A model generated the notes under the pieces. It did no database searches, had not been told where the DNA came from, and was given only the letters and a program-made list of their open reading frames with translations. Of a stretch of 57,120 nucleotides of DNA, positions 7,889-16,071 are shown in pieces (within the stretch, counting starts at the first letter, position 1; the number at the start of each line of letters is the position of its first letter). The translations under genes were made by a program, and so were the position numbers. The stretch comes from a bacterium (lineage in GTDB: Bacteria > CAIWAD01), in contig JAUXWS010000075.1 in NCBI GenBank assembly GCA_030685015.1, forward strand, positions 1 to 57,120. The letters are read 5' to 3'.

Positions 7889-9796
7889 ATGCCTTGCCCG
7901 CGCCCACAGTCCCGCTCCAGCGCCGCCGCTTCGACCGGCGCGGGCCGGCTGCGGGCGGTGGAGTGCGGCGTGGCCGCGCTGCTCGCCTTGCTGCTCGGCA
8001 CGCTGGCCAGCGGACTGCCCGGCGGGCGGGGTCCGCGGCGGGACGGAGAAAGAGGGGTGGCCGTGCTGCTGCTCACCGTGCTGCTCAGCACGGTGGCCCT
8101 CAGCGTGGCGGGCGCCCATTTCATGCAGAACCGCCAGCATCGTTTCGAGTTGATGCGCCAACGGGCCGAGGTCTACGCCCGCTATTGCAGCGAGTATGCC
8201 GTGGCCCGCTACGGCGTGCCCGCCTTCATGCAGCGTCCGGAGCTGGCCGACGTCAACCGGGACGAGCAGAACTGGATCGAGCCCCGGCGCCTGGGCGACA
8301 TCATGCCCGGGGCCTTCCAGGGGGACGATGCGGCCCACTCCTTCGCTTTCGGCTATGACAGCCTGATGATGGACAAGGTCTTCGACCTGTCCAGCTCCAA
8401 GGCCTTCTACTTTGTCAGCGCCCAGGGCGTCGTCACCTGGTCCGACGGCCGCGGCCGGCCGCGCGAGGCCCGCCACCGCAGCGCCCTGGCCCTCACCTTC
8501 AGCGATTTCTCGCGCTTCATGTACTTCTCCAACGGCGAGATCTCGCCCGAAGGCAACCAAGTCTACTTCGGCGCCAACGAGGACTGGTACGGCCGCGTCC
8601 ACGTCAACGGCCGCGCCGCCATCTCCAACAACAGCAACCGTCCCCGCTTCCATGGCCTGTTCTCGCAGACGGCCGATGATGTCATCAACCTGACATCGAC
8701 CCAGTACGAGGATGTCTTTCTGGGCGGCTGGTTCATTCCCCACCCGCGCATCCAGTGGCCGCCCGCCCGGGCCATCGACCAGATCAAGGAGCTGCGCACC
8801 GCCGACCACACCTACGAGGCCTCCTACGAGGTCCACGATTCCCTCTATTCGACGACGCATCCGCTCACAACCTGGATCAAGTTCGACCGCAGCCAATATT
8901 GGGTGGCCCAGTACCGGGCCGACACCCTGGGCGCCGCTGGCGACACCATCTATGTCCCCATCCAGGGCGCGCAGAACTGGCTGCGGCGCAATCTCCCCAC
9001 CACGCCGGGCCGGGAGCTGATCTATGTGAAGGGGGTCTGCCGCCTGCAGGGCGTGGTGCGGGGCAAGGTGACGGTGCTCGCCTCCGATTCCCTCTTCATC
9101 ATGGGGGACGTCATCACCGAGGACACGGACGTCGTTTCCTGCGGCAGCCAGGAGCGATTCGGCAAGGTGCCCCTCGGCTCCCCCAACCGCATCGGCCTGG
9201 CCAGCGAGAACAACATCATCATCGCCTCCACCCTGGCCAACGGCTTCTCCAACGGCGCCAACAACGGACCCACCTGCGCCCTGGCCAACGACCCCGTCGT
9301 GAGCACCTGCGGCCAGGCGCGCAAGGACGTGATCATCACCGCCGCCCTCTTCGCCGTGGCCTGCAGCTACGAGGCGGAGTTCTGGAACACCACCGCCTGG
9401 CAGGGGGGCACGCCTCCCACCGGACCGCAGGACGGGCAATGCGAATACCCGGGCCGACCCAACATCTGCAACGCCCATGCCCGGGTGTGGACACCGGCCC
9501 AGTGCCCGGGCGCCAGCGGCATGTTCGACAACCGCGGCCTCATCTGGCTCTGCGGCTCCATCGTGCAGACGCACCGCGGTTTTGTCATCCGCAACGGCAA
9601 CGAATACTGGGGCGACCGTTCCATTGGCTACACGGGCAAGGTCTACCGCTACGACGACAACTTCCTGGCGGGCGGCCCCCCTGTCTGGTTCCGCGTCACC
9701 TACGAAGATGGCAGCGTGGACGTGGTGACCGAGATGGTCGTGCCCGATTACGACCGCTGGCGGGCCCTGCGCCGACAGGAGCTGGCGGCGCGATGA
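7889..9796 (+). CDS. Large PilX/GspK-like pilin-domain protein, paralogue 1
   Basis: 635 residues with an ATG that follows the previous stop by one base and has AAGGAAG upstream. Residues ~54-80 form a pilin-type segment (GERG then VAVLLLTVLLSTVALSVAG) without Glu+5, as in PilX and GspK. A further hydrophobic segment at ~26-46 precedes it, so the true leader may be shorter than drawn or the N-terminus unusual. The remaining ~550 residues form a passenger domain I cannot name (blocks such as RHRSALALTFSDFSRFMYFSNGE, GVVRGKVTVLASDSLFIMGD, FGKVPLGSPNRIGLASENNIIIAS, VACSYEAEFWNTTAW). The next gene is a close paralogue. Likely a tip or minor pilus component exposed outside the cell; function inferred from N-terminus and position. 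Confidence 0.65.
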   Translation: MPCPRPQSRSSAAASTGAGRLRAVECGVAALLALLLGTLASGLPGGRGPRRDGERGVAVLLLTVLLSTVALSVAGAHFMQNRQHRFELMRQRAEVYARYCSEYAVARYGVPAFMQRPELADVNRDEQNWIEPRRLGDIMPGAFQGDDAAHSFAFGYDSLMMDKVFDLSSSKAFYFVSAQGVVTWSDGRGRPREARHRSALALTFSDFSRFMYFSNGEISPEGNQVYFGANEDWYGRVHVNGRAAISNNSNRPRFHGLFSQTADDVINLTSTQYEDVFLGGWFIPHPRIQWPPARAIDQIKELRTADHTYEASYEVHDSLYSTTHPLTTWIKFDRSQYWVAQYRADTLGAAGDTIYVPIQGAQNWLRRNLPTTPGRELIYVKGVCRLQGVVRGKVTVLASDSLFIMGDVITEDTDVVSCGSQERFGKVPLGSPNRIGLASENNIIIASTLANGFSNGANNGPTCALANDPVVSTCGQARKDVIITAALFAVACSYEAEFWNTTAWQGGTPPTGPQDGQCEYPGRPNICNAHARVWTPAQCPGASGMFDNRGLIWLCGSIVQTHRGFVIRNGNEYWGDRSIGYTGKVYRYDDNFLAGGPPVWFRVTYEDGSVDVVTEMVVPDYDRWRALRRQELAAR

Positions 9797-11664
9797 GCAA
9801 GGGAAAGGAGACGGACATGCAGCCGACAACCATGTCCTCGGGCGGGCGGCCCGGCTTGCGCCGGATGGCGGCGGGGGAGGGCGGCGTCGCCATCCTGCTG
9901 CTGACCGTCATGCTTAGCATGGTGGCCCTCAGCATCGCCACGGCCCATTTCATGCAGAACCGCTCCCACCGCTTCGAACTGATGCGCCAGCGGGCGGACA
10001 TCTATGCCCGCTACTGCAGCGAGTACGCCGTGGCCCGCTACGGGGTGCCGGCCTTCATGCAGAACCCGGAGCTGGCCGACGGCGGGGACAACGAGAACAA
10101 TTTCATGGAACCCCGCGCCATGACGGACATGATGAGCAACACGTTCATGTCCTCCGACGACGGTTACGCCTTCCGCTTCGCCTACGACAGCCTGAAGATG
10201 GACAAGGTCTTCGACGTCACCAGCTCCAAGCCCTTCTACTTCGTCTCGGCGCAGGGGGTGGTCACCTGGCGGGACCGCCGGACCAACACCGTGCGCGAGG
10301 CACGCCACCGCAGCGCCCTGGGCCTCACCTTCAGCGACTTCTCCCGCTTCATGTACTTCTCCAACGGGGAGGAAAGCCCCGAGAACAACCCCGTCACCTT
10401 TGGCGTCAACGAGAACTGGTACGGCCGAGTGCACATCAACGGACGCGCCCGCATCTCTGACTTTGGCTGGCCCATCTTCCACGGCTTCTTCACACAAACC
10501 GAGGATGTCGTGGATAACCTGTCTGTTGGTAATTATGACCAGGTCTTCCAGGGCGGCTACACCATCCCCTTCCCCGTCATCCAGTGGCCACCAGCCAATG
10601 CCATCAGCCAGATCAAGGAGCAGCGTCTCCCCGACCACACCTACGAAGCCCACGAGGACGTCGATGAGGGAGGCAACATCCGCCGGCACCCCCTCACCAC
10701 CCTGCTCAAGTTCCGCGACCGCCGCTACCATGTGGCCCAGTACTGGGCCGACACCCTGGCCGCCGGGGTGGACACCATCTACAAGCAGGTGAACGGGCAG
10801 AACTGGGTGAGCAAGAACCTGCCCACCGCCCAGGGCCGCGAGATGATCTACGTGAAGGGGGTCTGCCGCCTGGAGGGCATTGTCCAGGGCAAGATCACAA
10901 TCCTCTCCAGTGACTCCATGTTCATCATGGACAACATCATCACCTACGACACACAGCTCTCCCAGTGCGGCAACCTGGCGGAATTCGGAAAGGTGCCGGT
11001 GGGCTCTCCCCACCGCATCGGCCTGGCCAGCGAGAAGGACATCATCATCGCCGCCACCCTGCCCAACGGTTTTTCCGACGGGGTGGGCGGTGGCCTCACC
11101 TGCGGCATCGTCTACAATCCGGCCACGGATTCCAACATCGGCAACATCTGTAGTCAGGGCCGCCGCGACGTGATCATCACCGCCGCCCTCTTCGCCGTCG
11201 GCTGCTCCTACGAGGCCGAGTTCTGGAACACGACGGCCTGGGGGGCGGCCATGCAGGCCCTATCGAACAGCACGGCGGAGGATTGTGATCCTCCCGCCAA
11301 CGGTGCGGTGCGCATCTGGCGGCCACTGCCCCTGCCGGCACAACCCTGGCCTCCCAATTACCGGTACAAGCGTTGCGACGGGGCGGTTCAGCTCACCGAC
11401 CGGCGGGGCACCATCTGGTTGACGGGCAGCATCGTGCAGAGCCACCGCGGCTTTGTCATCCGCAACGCGCCCGGGCCCTGGGGGCAGGCCACCATCGGCT
11501 ATAATCAGAAGGTTTATCGCTACGACGACAATTTCCTTTCCGGCGGCCCGCCCGTCTGGTTCCGCGTCACCTACGCCGACGGCAGCCAGGACGTGGCCAC
11601 GGAGATGGTGGTGCCGGATTATGACCGCTGGCGCAAGGCGCGCCGGGAAATCCTGACCAACTGA
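9793..11664 (+). CDS. Large PilX/GspK-like pilin-domain protein, paralogue 2
   Basis: About 623 residues and clearly homologous to the preceding protein along its full length (shared HFMQNR.HRFELMRQRA, EYAVARYGVPAFMQ, DSLFIM-like, CSYEAEFWNTTAW and RYDDNFL.GGPPVWFRVTY blocks). The N-terminus has one hydrophobic pilin-type segment (EGG then VAILLLTVMLSMVALSIA), again without Glu+5. ATG 9793 overlaps the upstream TGA (ATGA), suggesting translational coupling; ATG 9817 has the better ribosome site (AAGGAG six bases upstream) and would shorten the leader by eight residues. The region before the C-terminus differs from paralogue 1. A tandem duplication of a very large PilX-type protein inside a pilus operon is unusual. 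Confidence 0.65.
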   Translation: MSKGKETDMQPTTMSSGGRPGLRRMAAGEGGVAILLLTVMLSMVALSIATAHFMQNRSHRFELMRQRADIYARYCSEYAVARYGVPAFMQNPELADGGDNENNFMEPRAMTDMMSNTFMSSDDGYAFRFAYDSLKMDKVFDVTSSKPFYFVSAQGVVTWRDRRTNTVREARHRSALGLTFSDFSRFMYFSNGEESPENNPVTFGVNENWYGRVHINGRARISDFGWPIFHGFFTQTEDVVDNLSVGNYDQVFQGGYTIPFPVIQWPPANAISQIKEQRLPDHTYEAHEDVDEGGNIRRHPLTTLLKFRDRRYHVAQYWADTLAAGVDTIYKQVNGQNWVSKNLPTAQGREMIYVKGVCRLEGIVQGKITILSSDSMFIMDNIITYDTQLSQCGNLAEFGKVPVGSPHRIGLASEKDIIIAATLPNGFSDGVGGGLTCGIVYNPATDSNIGNICSQGRRDVIITAALFAVGCSYEAEFWNTTAWGAAMQALSNSTAEDCDPPANGAVRIWRPLPLPAQPWPPNYRYKRCDGAVQLTDRRGTIWLTGSIVQSHRGFVIRNAPGPWGQATIGYNQKVYRYDDNFLSGGPPVWFRVTYADGSQDVATEMVVPDYDRWRKARREILTN

Positions 11665-11702
11665 CACAACGGGTGATCGATCAGCAGCAAGGACACCAGC
11701 GC

Positions 11703-12764
11703 ATGTTCTTCGGAGGACAATCCAACCAGACGCTGGGACTCGACATCGGCACGCACTCCATCAAGGCCGTGCTGTGCGAGTTCCACCACAAGACGCCGCG
11801 GGTCGTCAAGGCCGGCGTCCGGGAGATCCGGGGCGAGGCGCCCTACGAACCCAAAAAGCTCCGCAAGTCGGAGACGCTGCTCACCTTGAGGGAATTGATG
11901 GGCGACCTGCGCATCAATCCGGGCAAGGTGAAGTCGCTGGTCACGTCCCTGGGCGGACCCGCCACCAGCATGAAGGAGATCGTCTCCGTCCGCATGACGG
12001 AGGAGGAGCTGGCCTCCAGCCTCATCTTCGAGGCCCGCAAGCACCTGCCTCTGGACGACTCGGACACGATCATCGATCACCAGACGCTGGGGGAGGATCC
12101 GGAGGATCCCCAGAAGACGAGGATCCTGCTGGTGGCCACCACGCGCAAGATGTACGGCTGGCACGAGGGCATCCTGCGCGAGGCGGGCTTCAAGCCGGGC
12201 GTGGTGGACTTGGAGCCCCTCGCCGTCCTCAACTCCTTCGCCCAGAACGCCCAGCTGCCCGACCAGGGCATGCTGCTCTTCCTCAACCTGGGGGCGCGCG
12301 GCACGCAGTTCATCATCACGGGGCGGCAGACCAAGGTCTTCTACCGTGAGATCCCCCTGGGCGGTTGGCACCTGAGCGAGGATCTGGCCCGCCAGAAGTC
12401 GCTGCCCATCGAGGAGGCGGAGGAGCGCAAGCGCAAGAACGGGGTGGCCGCCTTCCACGGAGGCAACGGCGACGGCAGTTCGGCCCTGGCCCTGCAGCAG
12501 CGCACCGTGCTCGAGGATTTCCTCGACGAGATCCGCCGCACCCTGCGTTTCTACGCCAAGGAGAGCGGCAAGAATGATTTCGGCAAGGTGCTGCTGACGG
12601 GCGGAGGCGCGGCCATGCCCGGCCTGCCCGAGCTGCTCACCGAGAAGTTCAATCTGCCCGTCGAGGCCTGGAATCCCCTGGCCGAGCTGGAAGGCGCCGA
12701 GAACCTGCCCCTGCAGGGACCGCAGTTCGCCCAGTGCGTGGGCCTGGCGATGAGGAGGGACTGA
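11703..12764 (+). CDS. pilM: Pilus alignment ATPase PilM
   Basis: Cytoplasmic actin-like protein that binds the PilN N-terminus and links the inner-membrane platform to the secretin. The phosphate-1 loop is visible at the N-terminus (LGLDIGTHSIKAV), and the C-terminal adenosine-type block is KVLLTGGGAAMPGLPELL. 353 residues from ATG 11703, which I preferred to a GTG 30 bases upstream because it gives the usual MFFG-type start and has AAGGA upstream. It begins the canonical pilM-N-O-P-Q order. There is an extra low-complexity linker (EERKRKNGVAAFHGGNGDGSSALAL split) near residues 240-260. Confidence 0.9.
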   Translation: MFFGGQSNQTLGLDIGTHSIKAVLCEFHHKTPRVVKAGVREIRGEAPYEPKKLRKSETLLTLRELMGDLRINPGKVKSLVTSLGGPATSMKEIVSVRMTEEELASSLIFEARKHLPLDDSDTIIDHQTLGEDPEDPQKTRILLVATTRKMYGWHEGILREAGFKPGVVDLEPLAVLNSFAQNAQLPDQGMLLFLNLGARGTQFIITGRQTKVFYREIPLGGWHLSEDLARQKSLPIEEAEERKRKNGVAAFHGGNGDGSSALALQQRTVLEDFLDEIRRTLRFYAKESGKNDFGKVLLTGGGAAMPGLPELLTEKFNLPVEAWNPLAELEGAENLPLQGPQFAQCVGLAMRRD

Positions 12765-12765
12765 G

Positions 12766-13374
12766 TTGCAACACCTCTACCGCATCAACCTCAACAAGGG
12801 CGAGGACAAGGCGGCGCGCATCGCGCAGCAGCTGGACAACCAGCGCTGGGCCCTGCTTGTCCTCCTGGCCCTGCTGGCGGGCGGCGTCTCATGGTGGACC
12901 TGGTCCAGCAACCGTGAGCTGGACCACATGATCGCCGACAAGGAGGCCAAGATCGAACAGGTCAAGGCCGAGCTGCTGGAACTGAAGGAAACGGGCAACA
13001 AGCTGTCCAAGCAGGACATCCTGCGCTTGGCCAAGATGGAGAAGAGCCGCCTCCTCTGGACGCGCAAGATCATGGGCCTGGGCATGGAATGCTCGCGGGA
13101 GATGGCCCTGACCAGCGTGCGCTTCGAGAAGGGCTACCTCTACATCGTGGGCGTCCACAAGGTGCGCGAGGGGGTCGATCCCATCGACAACGTGATGGCC
13201 TTCGTGGACCAGCTCAAGGCCAACGCCCTCTTCAACCAGGACTTCGCCAGCGTGCAGTTCTTCAGCAGCCAGGACATCGTCAGCCACGACCAGAAGGCCC
13301 TGCTCTTCGAGATCCAGTGCAAGATCCAGCCGCAGTTCCTCAGCCGCGAGATGAACTTCGGCCAGGAATCCTAG
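12766..13374 (+). CDS. pilN: Pilus assembly protein PilN
   Basis: Inner-membrane component of the PilMNOP alignment complex. The N-terminus (LYRINLNKGEDK) matches the PilN motif that docks into PilM (IN L N consensus), followed by one transmembrane segment (WALLVLLALLAGGVSWWTW, about residues 28-46), a coiled coil (ADKEAKIEQVKAELLELK) and a periplasmic fold. 202 residues. The start is TTG at 12766, supported by a strong GAGGAGG site six to twelve bases upstream and by the conserved N-terminus; no ATG is suitable. It follows pilM by one base. Confidence 0.85.
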   Translation: MQHLYRINLNKGEDKAARIAQQLDNQRWALLVLLALLAGGVSWWTWSSNRELDHMIADKEAKIEQVKAELLELKETGNKLSKQDILRLAKMEKSRLLWTRKIMGLGMECSREMALTSVRFEKGYLYIVGVHKVREGVDPIDNVMAFVDQLKANALFNQDFASVQFFSSQDIVSHDQKALLFEIQCKIQPQFLSREMNFGQES

Positions 13375-13395
13375 GCCAGCGAAAGGACGCCGCCC

Positions 13396-14043
13396 ATGAA
13401 ACGAAACATCACCGGGTACGTGCTGCTGCTGGCTTTCGCCATCGCCATGAGCTACGCCTTCAGCACCATCGTCATCGCCAAACCCCAGCGCATCACCGAG
13501 CTGGAGGCCCAGCTGAAGTTCGAGCAGGAGAAGTTGATCAGCGCCCAGATCCTGGCCAGCGAACTGGTCAGCGTGTCCAGCATGATCGAGAAGAACCTGG
13601 CGGGCTCCACAAGGGACGGCCTCACGGAAGAAGCCAGCCTCGATTTCCTCAACACCATCATCGTCCGCTTGAGCGAGCTGGGCTGCGAGATCACCGACCT
13701 CAAGGCCCTGCCGCGCGAGAAGAACATCACCGACTACATCCGCACGCCCTACCAGGTGTCCTTCCGCGGCACCTACGCCCAGTTCGGGCGCTTCCTGAGC
13801 GAGATGGAGAAGGACAGCCGGCTGGTCACCGTGGAATTCCTCAAGATCGACAACGACCTGACCCAGTTGAATTTCGCCCGCACCTTCGATGACCTGAAGA
13901 CACACAACTTCATCGTCAAGTTCTCCACCCTGACCCTGGTGCGCAGCGACCAGGACACGGACGCCGTGGCGAAGGGCGGACCAGGTGCGACCACCGCCAA
14001 CACCGGGAACGCGGCCGTTCTGGCCGGGGAGGATGGCCAGTGA
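13396..14043 (+). CDS. pilO: Pilus assembly protein PilO
   Basis: 215-residue bitopic membrane protein: transmembrane segment near residues 7-28 (YVLLLAFAIAMSYAFSTIVIA), then a coiled coil (ELEAQLKFEQEKLISAQ) and a periplasmic ferredoxin-like region with the PYQVSFRGTYAQFGRFLSEMEK block characteristic of PilO. It would dimerise with PilN in the periplasm. AAAGGA precedes the ATG. Its stop overlaps the next gene's GTG start (GTGA), as expected for coupled translation. Confidence 0.88.
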   Translation: MKRNITGYVLLLAFAIAMSYAFSTIVIAKPQRITELEAQLKFEQEKLISAQILASELVSVSSMIEKNLAGSTRDGLTEEASLDFLNTIIVRLSELGCEITDLKALPREKNITDYIRTPYQVSFRGTYAQFGRFLSEMEKDSRLVTVEFLKIDNDLTQLNFARTFDDLKTHNFIVKFSTLTLVRSDQDTDAVAKGGPGATTANTGNAAVLAGEDGQ

Positions 14044-14573
14044 AAACCTATGCCCAGCTCTTCTGGAACCTGCTCATCGTCCTCTTCTTCGTCTCCCTGG
14101 GCTGGTTCGGCTGGCAGGCCTGGAACCTCCGCACCACCGTGGCGGAGTTGAAGGCGCGGCCCGACATCACGGTAGGCAGCGACAAGCGCCTGCGTAAAAC
14201 GGTGGACGACCTGGAGGACCGCCTCAAGGAGCGCGCCACCTTCGTCTTCGAGAGCCGGACGGATCCCCTGGAGCTGTCCCGCGTCATCATCTCCAAGAAC
14301 ATCATGATGGACGACAAGAACTTCCTTGCCGCCCTGGAGAAGAAGCCGCGCCTCTCCTGCATCATCAACGGGGACGTGCCGCGGGCCATCATCCGCCTGA
14401 AGAACAAGAACCACGTGGTGGCGCCGGGGGACCGCTTCGAAGGATACCACGTGGCGGACATCGGCCGCGAGCAGGTCCGCCTCAGCGGCAACGGCCAGAA
14501 CCTGACCCTGCGGGTGGAGGCCGCCACCAAGGACTTGGCCAAGCGCCTGTCCGAAGCCCACATCGACTTCTGA
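14040..14573 (+). CDS. PilP-like inner-membrane protein
   Basis: 177 residues encoded between pilO and the secretin gene, the place usually taken by pilP. Start GTG 14040 overlaps the pilO stop. One N-terminal transmembrane segment (LFWNLLIVLFFVSLGWFGW) replaces the lipoprotein signal usual in proteobacterial PilP. A charged coiled linker follows, then a C-terminal beta domain (SCIINGDVPRAIIRLKNK, VVAPGDRFEGYHVADIG.EQVRL) resembling the PilP/GspC homology-region fold that contacts secretin N-domains. Assignment rests on position plus that fold-like pattern; GspC-like is an equally fair description. Confidence 0.65.
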   Translation: MKTYAQLFWNLLIVLFFVSLGWFGWQAWNLRTTVAELKARPDITVGSDKRLRKTVDDLEDRLKERATFVFESRTDPLELSRVIISKNIMMDDKNFLAALEKKPRLSCIINGDVPRAIIRLKNKNHVVAPGDRFEGYHVADIGREQVRLSGNGQNLTLRVEAATKDLAKRLSEAHIDF

Positions 14574-14610
14574 TACCGAGGGAATTCACTGAAAACGGAG
14601 ATAGAGCCCG

Positions 14611-16056
14611 ATGACCAATCGATCCCTCCTTTCCATCTGTTGCGGAGGCATCCTGCTGGCGTCCAGCTGCTGGCTGGCCCCGGCCCACGCCATCACGCCC
14701 AGCCTGGACAACCGGGTCAGCATCAATGCCCAGGACGCCAACCTGGCGGACATCCTGGCCATCCTGGCCCGCCAGTCGGGCTACAACATCGTCACCGGCT
14801 CGGAGCTGAGTTCCGAGAAGGACAACGAGTTCGACCGCATCTCGCTCAGCCTGACCGACACGCCCATCCAGGAGGCGCTGGACCTGGTGGTGCGCGCCGC
14901 CGGCCTGAGCTACGAGAAAGTGGGCAACAGCTTCCTGGTGGCCGACCCCGTCAAGATCGCCACCGAGACCGGCCAGACCTCCTACGTCATCCCGCTCAAC
15001 TTCGTCTCCGCCAGTGAAGTGCGGGAGATGATCAAGGACCTCACCAAGAGCGCCCAGGTGGACACCTCGGGCAACGCCCTCATCCTGCGCACCTCGACCA
15101 AGGTGCTGGACGAGGTGCGGGAGGTGGTGGCCCGCGTGGATCGGCCGGTGCCCCAGGTCATGCTGGAGGCCAAGCTGATCGAGGTCGTGGTGGGCGACCA
15201 GGAGTTGATGGGCGTGGATTGGGCGCGCCTCAACAAGATCACCAACATCCTGGCCGAGAACGGCAAGGTCCGCCAGGATTGGATGACCCCGGACGACTGG
15301 GGCAATCCCAGCAGCAACCAGGGCTGGAAGAACAACGCGGGAGGCCCCTGGGTCTGGATGAACGAGATCCAGACGGCCCGCGGCGCCCTGCCCCAGACGG
15401 CTCCCTTCCAGCCGCTGGACCTGGAGAACATGGGCCACTTCAGCCGCCAGATGACGGCCTTCGACGTGACCCTCAACTTCATGCTGCGCAACAACAAGGC
15501 CAGCGTGCTGGCCGCCAGCAAGGTGGCCACGCTCAACAACCGGCCGGCCAACATCGCCGTGGTGGACGTGGTCAGCTACGTCTTCAACGCGGGCGGCCAG
15601 ACGCAGCAGATCACGGTCAAGGAGCAGGAGGTCGGCATCAAGCTAAGCATCCGACCCTCCATCAACCCCGAAGGCTGGATCACCACCGAGGTGTCGCCCG
15701 AGGTCAGCTCCATCGTGGACTGGATCGGCCCCAACTCCGACATCCCGCAGGTCAAGAAGCGGACCGCCACGACCACGGTGCGGGTCAAGGACAGCGAGTC
15801 CATCATCATCGCCGGCCTGCTGGAGACGCAAAAGACGCGGGTGGTCAACCGCCTGCCCATCCTGAGCAAGCTGCCCTTCGTCGGCGGCCTGTTCCGCTCC
15901 AATGAGGAGCGCATCGTCAAGACCGATCTGGTCATCCAGATCACGCCGCGCATCCTCATGCCCGAGGGCACCCATGTGGAGCCCCTGCCGGCCAACATCC
16001 AGGCGATCGAGGACGAACTGCGGCTGGACGACCTCATCCAGGACAACGACAAGTAA
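14611..16056 (+). CDS. pilQ: Type IV pilus secretin PilQ
   Basis: Outer-membrane channel through which the pilus leaves the cell. A Sec signal peptide (about residues 1-27, ending APAHA) is followed by an STN/N0-like domain (VSINAQDANLADILAILARQ), one N1 domain (SYVIPLNFVSASEVREMIKDL), and the secretin barrel domain with the typical QVMLEAKLIEV start and the VKDSESIIIAGLLE and LPILSKLPFVGGLFRS signatures near the C-terminus. At 481 residues it is short: no AMIN domains and only one N1 repeat. It follows pilP-like by 37 bases and precedes the Ig-like lipoprotein by 15, in the same operon. Confidence 0.9.
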   Translation: MTNRSLLSICCGGILLASSCWLAPAHAITPSLDNRVSINAQDANLADILAILARQSGYNIVTGSELSSEKDNEFDRISLSLTDTPIQEALDLVVRAAGLSYEKVGNSFLVADPVKIATETGQTSYVIPLNFVSASEVREMIKDLTKSAQVDTSGNALILRTSTKVLDEVREVVARVDRPVPQVMLEAKLIEVVVGDQELMGVDWARLNKITNILAENGKVRQDWMTPDDWGNPSSNQGWKNNAGGPWVWMNEIQTARGALPQTAPFQPLDLENMGHFSRQMTAFDVTLNFMLRNNKASVLAASKVATLNNRPANIAVVDVVSYVFNAGGQTQQITVKEQEVGIKLSIRPSINPEGWITTEVSPEVSSIVDWIGPNSDIPQVKKRTATTTVRVKDSESIIIAGLLETQKTRVVNRLPILSKLPFVGGLFRSNEERIVKTDLVIQITPRILMPEGTHVEPLPANIQAIEDELRLDDLIQDNDK

Positions 16057-16071
16057 GCGGAGGATGCCAAG

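Noticed and set aside
8755-9792. Upstream extension of the paralogue-2 frame
   Set aside because: It reads through paralogue 1 in another frame and its translation has no similarity to the family; the real start is 9793 or 9817.
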